DNA from: Bryopsis sp. KO-2023
Taxonomy: Eukaryota > Chlorophyta > Ulvophyceae > Bryopsidales > Bryopsidaceae
Assembly (NCBI GenBank): GCA_030272585.1
Contig: BSYQ01000010.1
Span: 1 to 64,000, forward strand
DNA length: 64,000 bases
Reading direction: 5' to 3'
The translations under genes and the position numbers were made by a program. Below the pieces are notes generated by a model. It did not search any database, had not been told where the DNA came from, and was given only the letters and a program-made list of their open reading frames with translations. This document shows positions 22,142-33,808 of the stretch, one piece after another (the first letter of the stretch is position 1; every line of letters starts with the position of its first letter).

Positions 22142-25100
22142 CCTTCGATTGTGGAGCATGATGGTTTTGGTTTGTAGCCGATCAGGTCACTCATGAGGCA
22201 AAAAAAATATTTTGGAGGTTCAAATGTTGCGGGGTCGTGGCGATGTGGTCAGGTAGCGCGAACGCGTGCGTCCCGTTTTTTGTAAACCACTCGCGGAGCC
22301 ATAACTCCTCAACCACAGCTCGGATGGACTCGGGAGAGGTACCCACGGATAGGTCTCGACGAGATCTGCGCTTTGGGCTTCGAAAATCTAGATTTGGTGG
22401 AGAAGCCGAGGAGCGACCTCCATTCTCCGAAAACTAGCACCCACGCGTGCGTTCTCTCAAGGACCGGTTGGGAGAGGGCATGTGAGGGAAGGCCTTCGAT
22501 TGTGGAGCATGATGGTTTTGGTTTGTGGCCGATCAGGTCACTCATGAGGCAAAAAAAAAATTTTGGAGATTCAAATGTTGCGGGGTCGTGGCGATGTGGT
22601 CAGGTAGCGCGAACGCGTGCGTCCCGTTTTTTGTAAACCACTCGCGGAGCCATAACTCCTCAACCACGGCTCGGATGGACTCGGGAGAGGTACCCACGGA
22701 TAGGTCTCGACGAGAGCCGCGCTTCGGGCTTTGAAAATCAAGATTTGGTGGAGTAGCCGAGGAGCGACCTCCATGCTCCGAAAACTAGCACCCACGCGTG
22801 CCTTCTCTCAAGCACCGGTTGGGAGAGGGCATGTGAGGGAAGGCCTTCGAAGCGAAAACCGATGGTTTTGGTTTGAGGCCGATCAGGTCACTCATGAGGC
22901 AAAAAAAAAAATTTGGAGGTTCAAATGTTGCGGGGTCGTGGCGATGTGGTCAGGTAGCGCGAACGCGTGCGTCCCGTTTTTGGTAAACCACTCGCGGAGC
23001 CATAACTCCTCAACCACGGCTCGGATGAACTCGGGAGAGGTACCCACGGATAGGTCTCGACAAGAGCTGCGCTTTGGGCTTTGAAAATCCAGATTTGGTA
23101 GAGAAGCCGAGGAGCGACCTCCATGCTCCGAAAACTAGCACCCACGCGTGCCTTCTCTCAAGCACTGGTTGGGAGAGGGCATGTGAGGGAAAGCCTTCGA
23201 AGGGAACAACGATGGTTTTGGTTTGAGGCCGATCAGGTCAGTCATGAGGCAAAAAAAAATTTTTGGAGGTTCAAATGTTGCGGGGTCGTGGCGATGTGGT
23301 CAGGTAGCGCGAACGCGTGCGTCCCGTTTTTGGTAAACCACTCGCGGAGCCATAACTCCTCAACCACGGCTCGGATGAACTCGGGAGAGGTACCCACGGA
23401 TAGGTCTTGACGAGAGCCGCGCTTTGGGCTTTGAAAATCAAGATTTGGTGGAGTAGCCGAGGAGCGACCTCCATGCTCCGAAAACTAGCACCCACGCGTG
23501 CCTTTTCTCAAGCACCGGTTGGGAGAGGGCATGTGAGGGAAGGCCTTCGATTGTGGAGCATGATGGTTTTGGTTTGTGGCCGATCAGATCACTCATGAGG
23601 CAAAAAAAAATTTTGGAGGTTCAAATGTTGCGGGGTCGTGGCGATGTGGTCAGGTAGCGCGAACGCGTGCGTCCCGTTTTTGGTAAACCACTCGCGGAGC
23701 CATAACTCCTCAACCACGGCTCGGATGGACTCGGGAGAGGTACCCACGGATAGGTCTCGACGAGAGCCGCGCTTAGAGCGTTAAAAATCAAGATTTGGTG
23801 GAGTAGCCGAGGAGCGACCTCCATTCTCCGAAAACTAGCACCCACGCGTGCCTTCTCTCAAGCACCGGTTGGGAGAGGGCATGTGAGGGAAGGCCTTCGA
23901 GTGTGGAGCATGATGGTTTTGGTTTGTGGCCGATCAGGTCACTCATGAGACAAAAAAAATATTTTGGAGGTTCAAATGTTGCGGGGTCGTGGCGATGTGG
24001 TCAGGTAGCGCGAACGCGTGCGTCCCGTTTTTTGTAAACCACTCGCGGAGCCATAACTCCTCAACCACAGCTCGGATGGACTCGGGAGAGGTACCCACGG
24101 ATAGGTCTCGACGAGATCTGCGCTTTGGGCTTCGAAAATCTAGATTTGGTGGAGAAGCCGAGGAGCGACCTCCATTCTCCGAAAACTAGCACCCACGCGT
24201 GCGTTCTCTCAAGGACCGGTTGGGAGAGGGCATGTGAGGGAAGGCCTTCGATTGTGGAGCATGATGGTTTTGGTTTGTGGCCGATCAGGTCACTCATGAG
24301 GCAAAAAAAAAATTTTGGAGATTCAAATGTTGCGGGGTCGTGGCGATGTGGTCAGGTAGCGCGAACGCGTGCGTCCCGTTTTTTGTAAACCACTCGCGGA
24401 GCCATAACTCCTCAACCACGGCTCGGATGGACTCGGGAGAGGTACCCACGGATAGGTCTCGACGAGAGCCGCGCTTCGGGCTTTGAAAATCGAGATTTGG
24501 TGGAGTAGCCGAGGAGCGACCTCCATGCTCCGAAAACTAGCACCCACGCGTGCCTTCTCTCAAGCACCGGTTGGGAGAGGGCATGTGAGGGAAGGCCTTC
24601 GAAGCGAAAACCGATGGTTTTGGTTTGAGGCCGATCAGGTCACTCATGAGGCAAAAAAAAAAATTTGGAGGTTCAAATGTTGCGGGGTCGTGGCGATGTG
24701 GTCGGGTAGCGCGAACGCGTGCGTCCCGTTTTTGGTAAACCACTCGCGGAGCCATAACTCCTCAACCACGGCTCGGATGAACTCGGGAGAGGTACCCACG
24801 GATAGGTCTCGACAAGAGCTGCGCTTTGGGCTTTGAAAATCCAGATTTGGTAGAGAAGCCGAGGAGCGACCTCCATGCTCCGAAAACTAGCACCCACGCG
24901 TGCCTTCTCTCAAGCACTGGTTGGGAGAGGGCATGTGAGGGAAAGCCTTCGAAGGGAACAACGATGGTTTTGGTTTGAGGCCGATCAGGTCACTCATGAG
25001 GCAAAAAAAAATTTTTGGAGGTTCAAATGTTGCGGGGTCGTGGCGATGTGGTCAGGTAGCGCGAACGCGTGCGTCCCGTTTTTGGTAAACCACTCGCGGA

Positions 25101-28100
25101 GCCATAACTCCTCAACCACGGCTCGGATGAACTCGGGAGAGGTACCCACGGATAGGTCTTGACGAGAGCCGCGCTTTGGGCTTTGAAAATCCAGATTTGG
25201 TGGAGTAGCCGAGGAGCGACCTCCATGCTCCGAAAACTAGCACCCACGCGTGCCTTTTCTCAAGCACCGGTTGGGAGAGGGCATGTGAGGGAAGGCCTTC
25301 GATTGTGGAGCATGATGGTTTTGGTTTGTGGCCGATCAGGTCACTCATGAGGCAAAAAAAAAAATTTGGAGATTCAAATGTTGCGGGGTCGTGGCGATGT
25401 GGTCAGGTAGCGCGAACGCGTGCGTCCCGTTTTTTGTAAACCACTCGCGGAGCCATAACTCCTCAACCACGGCTCGGATGGACTCGGGAGAGGTACCCAC
25501 GGATAGGTCTCGACGAGAGCCGCGCTTCGGGCTTTGAAAATCCAGATTTGGTGGAGTAGCCGAGGAGCGACCTCCATGCTCCGAAAACTAGCACCCACGC
25601 GTGCCTTCTCTCAAGCACCGGTTGGGAGAGGGCATGTGAGGGAAGGCCTTCGAAGCGAAAACCGATGGTTTTGGTTTGAGGCCGATCAGGTCACTCATGA
25701 GGCAAAAAAAAAAATTTGGAGGTTCAAATGTTGCGGGGTCGTGGCGATGTGGTCAGGTAGCGCGAACGCGTGCGTCCCGTTTTTGGTAAACCACTCGCGG
25801 AGCCATAACTCCTCAACCACGGCTCGGATGGACTCGGGAGAGGTACCCACGGATAGGTCTCGACGAGAGCCGCGCTTAGAGCTTTAAAAATCAAGATTTG
25901 GTGGAGTAGCCGAGGAGCGACCTCCATTCTCCGAAAACTAGCACCCACGCGTGCCTTCTCTCAAGCACCGGTTGGGAGAGGGCATGTGAGGGAAGGCCTT
26001 CGAGTGTGGAGCATGATGGTTTTGGTTTGTGGCCGATCAGGTCACTCATGAGGCAAAAAAAATATTTTGGAGGTTCAAATGTTGCGGGGTCGTGGCGATG
26101 TGGTCAGGTAGCGCGAACGCGTGCGTCCCGTTTTTGGTAAACCACTCGCGGAGCCATAACTCCTCAACCACGGCTCGGATGGACTCGGGAGAGGTACCCA
26201 CGGATAGGTCTCGACGAGAGCCGCGCTTCGGGCTTTGAAAATCCAGATTTGGTGGAGTAGCCGAGGAGCGACCTCCATGCTCCGAAAACTAGCACCCACG
26301 CGTGCCTTCTCTCAAGCACCGGTTGGGAGAGGGCATGTGAGGGAAGGCCTTCGAGTGTGGAGCATGATGGTTTTGGTTTGTGGCCGATCAGGTCACTCAT
26401 GAGGCAAAAAAAAAATTTTGGAGATTCAAATGTTGCGGGGTCGTGGCGATGTGGTCAGGTAGCGCGAACGCGTGCGTCCCGTTTTTTGTAAACCACTCGC
26501 GGAGCCATAACTCCTCAACCACGGCTCGGATGGACTCGGGAGAGGTACCCACGGATAGGTCTCGACGAGAGCCGCGCTTAAAGCTTTGAAAATCAAGATT
26601 TGGTGGAGTAGCCGAGGAGCGACCCCCATTCTCCGAAAACTAGCACCCACGCGTGCCTTCTCTCAAGCACCGGTTGGGAGAGGGGATGTGAGGAAAGGCC
26701 TTCGAAGGGAACAACGATGGTTTTGGTTTGTGGCCGATCAGGTCACTCATGAGGCAAAAAAAAAATTTTGGAGGTTCAAATGTTGCGGGGTCGTGGCGAT
26801 GTGGTCAGGTAGCGCGAACGCGTGCGTCCCGTTTTTTGTAAACCACTTGCGGAGCCATAACTCCTCAACCACGGCTCGGATGGACTCGGGAGAGGTACCC
26901 ACGGATAGGTCTCGACGAGAGCCGCGCTTTGAGCTTTGAAAAACCAGATTTGGTGGAGTAGCCGAGGAGCGACCTCCATGCTCCGAAAACTAGCACCCAC
27001 GCGTGCCTTCTCTCAAGCACCGGGTGGGAGAGGGCATGTGAGGGAAGGCCTTCGAGTGTGGACCATGATGGTTTTGGTTTGTGGCCGATCAGGTCACTCA
27101 TGAGGCAAGAAAAATATTTTGGAGGTTTAAATGTTGCGGGGTCGTGGCGATGTGGTCTGGTAGCGCGAACGCGTGCGTCCCGTTTTTGGTAAACCACTCG
27201 CGGAGCCATAACTCCTCAACCACGGCTCGGATGGACTCGGGAGAGGTACCCACGGATAGGTCTCGACGAGAGCCGCGCTTTGGGCTTTGAAAATCCAGAT
27301 TTGGTGGAGTAGCCGAGGAGCGACCTCCATGCTCCGAAAACTAGCACCCACGCGTGCCTTCTCTCAAGCACCGGGTGGGAGAGGGCATGTGAGGGAAGGC
27401 CTTCGAGTGTGGACCATGATGGTTTTGGTTTGTGGCCGATTAGGTCACTCATGAGGCAAGAAAAATATTTTGGAGGTTCAAATGTTGCGGGGTCGTGGCG
27501 ATGTGGTCAGGTAGCGCGAACGCGTGCGTCCCGTTTTTTGTAAACCACTTGCGGAGCCATAACTCCTCAACCACGGCTCGGATGGACTCGGGAGAGGTAC
27601 CCACGGATAGGTCTCGACGAGAGCCGCGCTTTGAGCTTTGAAAAACCAGATTTGGTGGAGTAGCCGAGGAGCGACCTCCATGCTCCGAAAACTAGCACCC
27701 ACGCGTGCCTTCTCTCAAGCACCGGGTGGGAGAGGGCATGTGAGGGAAGGCCTTCGAGTGTGGACCATGATGGTTTTGGTTTGTGGCCGATCAGGTCACT
27801 CATGAGGCAAGAAAAATATTTTGGAGGTTCAAATGTTGCGGGGTCGTGGCGATGTGGTCTGGTAGCGCGAACGCGTGCGTCCCGTTTTTGGTAAACCACT
27901 CGCGGAGCCATAACTCCTCAACCACGGCTCGGATGGACTCGGGAGAGGTACCCACGGATAGGTCTCGACGAGAGCCGCGCTTTGGGCTTTGAAAATCCAG
28001 ATTTGGTGGAGTAGCCGAGGAGCGACCTCCATGCTCCGAAAACTAGCACCCACGCGTGCCTTCTCTCAAGCACCGGGTGGGAGAGGGCATGTGAGGGAAG

Positions 28101-31100
28101 GCCTTCGAGTGTGGACCATGATGGTTTTGGTTTGTGGCCGATTAGGTCACTCAAAAGGCAAGAAAAATATTTTGGAGGTTCAAATGTTGCGGGGTCGTGG
28201 CGATGTGGTCTGTTAGCGCGAACGCGTGCGTCCCGTTTTTGGTAAACCACTCGCGGAGCCATAACTCCTCAACCACGGCTCGGATGGACTCGGGAGAGGT
28301 ACCCACGGATAGGTCTCGACGAGAGCCGCGCTTTGGGCTTTGAAAATCCAGATTTGGTGGAGTAGCCGAGGAGCGACCTCCATGCTCCGAAAACTAGCAC
28401 CCACGCGTGCCTTTTCTCAAGCACCGGTTGGGAGAGGGCATGTGAGGGAAGGCCTTCGATTGTGGAGCATGATGGTTTTGGTTTGTGGCCGATCAGATCA
28501 CTCATGAGGCAAAAAAAAATTTTGGAGATTCAAATGTTGCGGGGTCGTGGCGATGTGGTCAGGTAGCGCGAACGCGTGCGTCCCGTTTTTTGTAAACCAC
28601 TCGCGGAGCCATAACTCCTCAACCACAGCTCGGATGGACTCGGGAGAGGTACCCACGGATAGGTCTCGACGAGATCTGCGCTTTGGGCTTTAAGAATCAA
28701 GATTTGGTGGAGAAGCCGAGGAGCGACCTCCATTCTCCGAAAACTAGCACCCACGCGTGCGTTCTCTCAAGCACCGGTTGGGAGAGGGCATGTGAGGGAA
28801 GGCCTTCGAGTGTGGAGCATGATGGTTTTGGTTTGTGGCCGATCAGGTCACTCATGAGGCAAAAAAAAAATTTTGGAGGTTCAAATGTTGCGGGGTCGTG
28901 GCGATGTGGTCAGGTAGCGCGAACGCGTGCGTCCCGTTTTTGGTAAACCACTCGCGGAGCCATAACTCCTCAACCACGGCTCGGATGGACTCGGGAGAGG
29001 TACCCACGGATAGGTCTCGACGAGAGCCGCGCTTAGAGCTTTAAAAATCAAGATTTGGTGGAGTAGCCGAGGAGCGACCTCCATTCTCCGAAAACTAGCA
29101 CCCACGCGTGCCTTCTCTCAAGCACCGGTTGGGAGAGGGCATGTGAGGGAAGGCCTTCGAGTGTGGAGCATGATGGTTTTGGTTTGTGGCCGATCAGGTC
29201 ACTCATGAGGCAAAAAAAAAATTTTGGAGGTTCAAATGTTGCGGGGTCGTGGCGATGTGGTCAGGTAGCGCGAACGCGTGCGTCCCGTTTTTTGTAAACC
29301 ACTCGCGGAGCCATAACTCCTCAACCACGGCTCGGATGGACTCGGGAGAGGTACCCACGGATAGGTCTCGACGAGAGCCGCGCTTCGGGCTTTGAAAATC
29401 CAGATTTGGTGGAGTAGCCGAGGAGCGACCTCCATGCTCCGAAAACTAGCACCCACGCGTGCCTTCTCTCAAGCACCGGTTGGGAGAGGGCATGTGAGGG
29501 AAGGCCTTCGAGTGTGGAGCATGATGGTTTTGGTTTGTGGCCGATCAGGTCACTCATGAGGCAAAAAAAAAATTTTGGAGATTCAAATGTTGCGGGGTCG
29601 TGGCGATGTGGTCAGGTAGCGCGAACGCGTGCGTCCCGTTTTTTGTAAACCACTCGCGGAGCCATAACTCCTCAACCACGGCTCGGATGGACTCGGGAGA
29701 GGTACCCACGGATAGGTCTCGACGAGAGCCGCGCTTAAAGCTTTGAAAATCAAGATTTGGTGGAGTAGCCGAGGAGCGACCCCCATTCTCCGAAAACTAG
29801 CACCCACGCGTGCCTTCTCTCAAGCACCGGTTGGGAGAGGGGATGTGAGGAAAGGCCTTCGAAGGGAACAACGATGGTTTTGGTTTGTGGCCGATCAGGT
29901 CACTCATGAGGCAAAAAAAAAATTTTGGAGGTTCAAATGTTGCGGGGTCGTGGCGATGTGGTCAGGTAGCGCGAACGCGTGCGTCCCGTTTTTTGTAAAC
30001 CACTCGCGGAGCCATAACTCCTCAACCACGGCTCGGATGGACTCGGGAGAGGTACCCACGGATAGGTCTCGACGAGAGCCGCGCTTTGAGCTTTGAAAAA
30101 CCAGATTTGGTGGAGTAGCCGAGGAGCGACCTCCATGCTCCGAAAACTAGCACCCACGCGTGCCTTCTCTCAAGCACCGGGTGGGAGAGGGCATGTGAGG
30201 GAAGGCCTTCGAGTGTGGACCATGATGGTTTTGGTTTGTGGCCGATCAGGTCACTCATGAGGCAAGAAAAATATTTTGGAGGTTTAAATGTTGCGGGGTC
30301 GTGGCGATGTGGTCTGGTAGCGCGAACGCGTGCGTCCCGTTTTTGGTAAACCACTCGCGGAGCCATAACTCCTCAACCACGGCTCGGATGGACTCGGGAG
30401 AGGTACCCACGGATAGGTCTCGACGAGAGCCGCGCTTAAAGCTTTGAAAATCAAGATTTGGTGGAGTAGCCGAGGAGCGACCCCCATTCTCCGAAAACTA
30501 GCACCCACGCGTGCCTTCTCTCAAGCACCGGTTGGGAGAGGGGATGTGAGGAAAGGCCTTCGAAGGGAACAACGATGGTTTTGGTTTGTGGCCGATCAGG
30601 TCACTCATGAGGCAAAAAAAAAATTTTGGAGGTTCAAATGTTGCGGGGTCGTGGCGATGTGGTCAGGTAGCGCGAACGCGTGCGTCCCGTATTTTGTAAA
30701 CCACTTGCGGAGCCATAACTCTTCAACCACGGCTCGGATGGACTCGGGAGAGGTACCCACGGATAGGTCTCGACGAGAGCCGCGCTTTGAGCTTTGAAAA
30801 ACCAGATTTGGTGGAGTAGCCGAGGAGCGACCTCCATGCTCCGAAAACTAGCACCCACGCGTGCCTTCTCTCAAGCACCGGGTGGGAGAGGGCATGTGAG
30901 GGAAGGCCTTCGAGTGTGGACCATGATGGTTTTGGTTTGTGGCCGATCAGGTCACTCATGAGGCAAGAAAAATATTTTGGAGGTTCAAATGTTGCGGGGT
31001 CGTGGCGATGTGGTCTGGTAGCGCGAACGCGTGCGTCCCGTTTTTGGTAAACCACTCGCGGAGCCATAACTCCTCAACCACGGCTCGGATGGACTCGGGA

Positions 31101-32847
31101 GAGGTACCCACGGATAGGTCTCGACGAGAGCCGCGCTTTGGGCTTTGAAAATCCAGATTTGGTGGAGTAGCCGAGGAGCGACCTCCATGCTCCGAAAACT
31201 AGCACCCACGCGTGCCTTCTCTCAAGCACCGGGTGGGAGAGGGCATGTGAGGGAAGGCCTTCGAGTGTGGACCATGATGGTTTTGGTTTGTGGCCGATTA
31301 GGTCACTCATGAGGCAAGAAAAATATTTTGGAGGTTCAAATGTTGCGGGGTCGTGGCGATGTGGTCTGTTAGCGCGAACGCGTGCGTCCCGTTTTTGGTA
31401 AACCACTCGCGGAGCCATAACTCCTCAACCACGGCTCGGATGGACTCGGGAGAGGTACCCACGGATAGGTCTCGACGAGAGCCGCGCTTTGGGCTTTGAA
31501 AATCCAGATTTGGTGGAGTAGCCGAGGAGCGACCTCCATGCTCCGAAAACTAGCACCCACGCGTGCCTTTTCTCAAGCACCGGTTGGGAGAGGGCATGTG
31601 AGGGAAGGCCTTCGATTGTGGAGCATGATGGTTTTGGTTTGTGGCCGATCAGATCACTCATGAGGCAAAAAAAAATTTTGGAGATTCAAATGTTGCGGGG
31701 TCGTGGCGATGTGGTCAGGTAGCGCGAACGCGTGCGTCCCGTTTTTTGTAAACCACTCGCGGAGCCATAACTCCTCAACCACAGCTCGGATGGACTCGGG
31801 AGAGGTACCCACGGATAGGTCTCGACGAGATCTGCGCTTTGGGCTTTAAGAATCAAGATTTGGTGGAGAAGCCGAGGAGCGACCTCCATTCTCCGAAAAC
31901 TAGCACCCACGCGTGCGTTCTCTCAAGCACCGGTTGGGAGAGGGCATGTGAGGGAAGGCCTTCGAGTGTGGAGCATGATGGTTTTGGTTTGTGGCCGATC
32001 AGGTCACTCATGAGGCAAAAAAAAAATTTTGGAGGTTCAAATGTTGCGGGGTCGTGGCGATGTGGTCAGGTAGCGCGAACGCGTGCGTCCCGTTTTTTGT
32101 AAACCACTCGCGGAGCCATAACTCCTCAACCACGGCTCGGATGGACTCGGGAGAGGTACCCACGGATAGGTCTCGACGAGAGCCGCGCTTTGGGCTTTGA
32201 AAATCCAGATTTGGTGGAGTGGCCGAGGAGCGACCCCCATTCTCCGAAAACTAGCACCCACGCGTGCCTTCTCTCAAGCACCGGTTGGGAGAGGGCATGT
32301 GAGGGAAGGCCTTCGAGTGTGGACCATGATGGTTTTGGTTTGTGGCCGATCAGGTCACTCATGAGGCAAGAAAAATATTTTGGAGGTTCAAATGTTGCGG
32401 GGTCGTGGCGATGTGGTCTGGTAGCGCGAACGCGTGCGTCCCGTTTTTTGTAAACCACTCGCGGAGCCATAACTCCTCAACCACGGCTCGGATGGACTCG
32501 GGAGAGGTACCCACGGATAGGTCTCGACGAGAGCCGCGCTTTGGGCTTTGAAAATCCAGATTTGGTGGAGTGGCCGAGGAGCGACCCCCATTCTCCGAAA
32601 ACTAGCACCCACGCGTGCCTTCTCTCAAGCACCGGTTGGGAGAGGGCATGTGAGGGAAGGCCTTCGAAGGGAACAACGATGGTTTTGGTTTGGGGCCGAT
32701 CAGGTCACTCATGAGGCAAAAAAAAATTTTTGGAGGTTCAAGTGTTGCGGGGTCGTGGCGATGTGGTCAGCTAGCGCGAACCACTACCACACTACTCGCG
32801 GAGCCATAACTCCTCAACCACGGCTCGGATGGACTCGGGAGAGGTAC
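22142..32847. repeat. Satellite array, block 3
   Basis: About 30.5 monomers resuming in phase after LTR1. Its first monomers are near-identical to those at about 12206-13300, as expected if a five-monomer block was duplicated before LTR1 landed. A nine-monomer stretch (about 26.07-28.95 kb) recurs 3156-3157 bp downstream (about 29.23-32.10 kb). Monomers from 26.6 kb on carry private variants (AAGAAAAATATTTTGG, GTGTGGACCATGATGG), marking a local subfamily. The last monomer (32765 on) has lost sequence around ACGCGT, and the array is then cut by LTR2-prime. Confidence 0.97.
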
Positions 32848-33711
32848 TGATAGTGAAGCTTGTGGGTGACGCAATAGCGGTCGGTTGTGTTGGTTGGATT
32901 CGTGATAACTTGCTGGCTAACGCAAGTATACTTGTGGGGTTTGTTGGTTTAGACAACTCTCTAGCTAGCAGTCATGGGCTGAACAGGACAGACCCTTGTC
33001 CTGTGCATCGCATAGGACAGGGTTCTGTGCAGGTTCTGTGCACCCTGTGCAGGTCTGTCCTTTGCAGCGGAATTACACAGGACAGGATAGGACCGACTGT
33101 CTGTGCTGTGCACAGATCGGACATGTGCTGCACAGGTGAGCAAACCTGCACAGCACAGCACAGAACTGCATAGAATCTGCACAGAATCTGCACAGAACTG
33201 CACAGAATCTGCACAGAATCTGCACAGAATTTGCATAAAACTGCACAGAAACTGCACAGATTTTGCACAGACCCTGTCTGTGCTGTGTTGTACAAGTCTG
33301 TGCACCTGTGCAGCACAGGTCTGACCCTGTGCACAGAACGGACAGTCTGTTCTGTCGTGTCCAGTGCACAGGGGTCTCAGCCCATGTTTGCTAGCTAGCG
33401 CGGTTGTGAAAGCTACTAGAGCACTTGGTTGGGAAGTGATTGCGTCAGGCAAACACCTAACACACACACACAAAAACACACACACAAGCTGGAACACACC
33501 AATCCCACGAATCCCGAGCTCTTACAAAGTAAAGAATAAGTGTCAAATGAACGAGGGGGTCAAATGAACAATCTCTTAAATACCCCTAACTGTAGTACGC
33601 TGACGTATGCCCCAACCTCTGGGTCTAATCTGTCTTACTCGTGAACCCACATGCGTCAGCCACCCTCGGCTCTATCCCAACTAACCTCGTGAGCGCTAAA
33701 ATATACTAACA
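32848..33711 (-). repeat. 3' LTR of LTR2-prime, interrupted by hAT-B
   Basis: It matches the 425-bp LTR of LTR2 with scattered differences. On the plus strand it starts TGATAGTGAAGC and ends ACTAACA. The excess length is the 422-bp hAT-B insertion at 32969-33390 plus its duplicated 8 bp, and small indels. Confidence 0.92.
32969..33390. mobile_element. hAT-like MITE, hAT-B copy 1
   Basis: 422 bp with ends CAGTCATGGGCTG and CAGCCCATGTTTG, flanked by CTAGCTAG on both sides (32961-32968 and 33391-33398). The uninterrupted LTR2 sequence has this motif once, which proves the insertion. The interior is built of CTGTGCAG/CTGCACAG and ACAGGACAG motifs, tandem in the middle as TCTGCACAGAA units. No transposase is present. 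The 8-bp duplication and CA..TG ends indicate hAT; a related full copy is nested at 62634-63113 in the opposite orientation. Confidence 0.9.
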
Positions 33712-33808
33712 CCCACACCCAACTGTCTTGGACCTGTCTCTTGCTCTGATGTCTCTGACAGCTACTGCACGCATACACTTGGTCGACTTCAACTCCTTCG
33801 CCTCCTCC

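Noticed and set aside
46-32612. Recurring 74-codon minus-strand and 117-codon plus-strand open frames in the satellite
   Set aside because: They repeat with each 350/351-bp monomer, shift with the A-run length, end at a stop once per monomer, and have no start or regulatory context. They reflect repeat identity, not genes.
1-32847. CRISPR-like array
   Set aside because: The repeat is 350 bp and contiguous without unique spacers, and the context is eukaryotic.
32961-33497. Cys/His-rich open frames across hAT-B copies
   Set aside because: They arise from translating CTGTGCAG repeats in all frames; each copy gives them on both strands.
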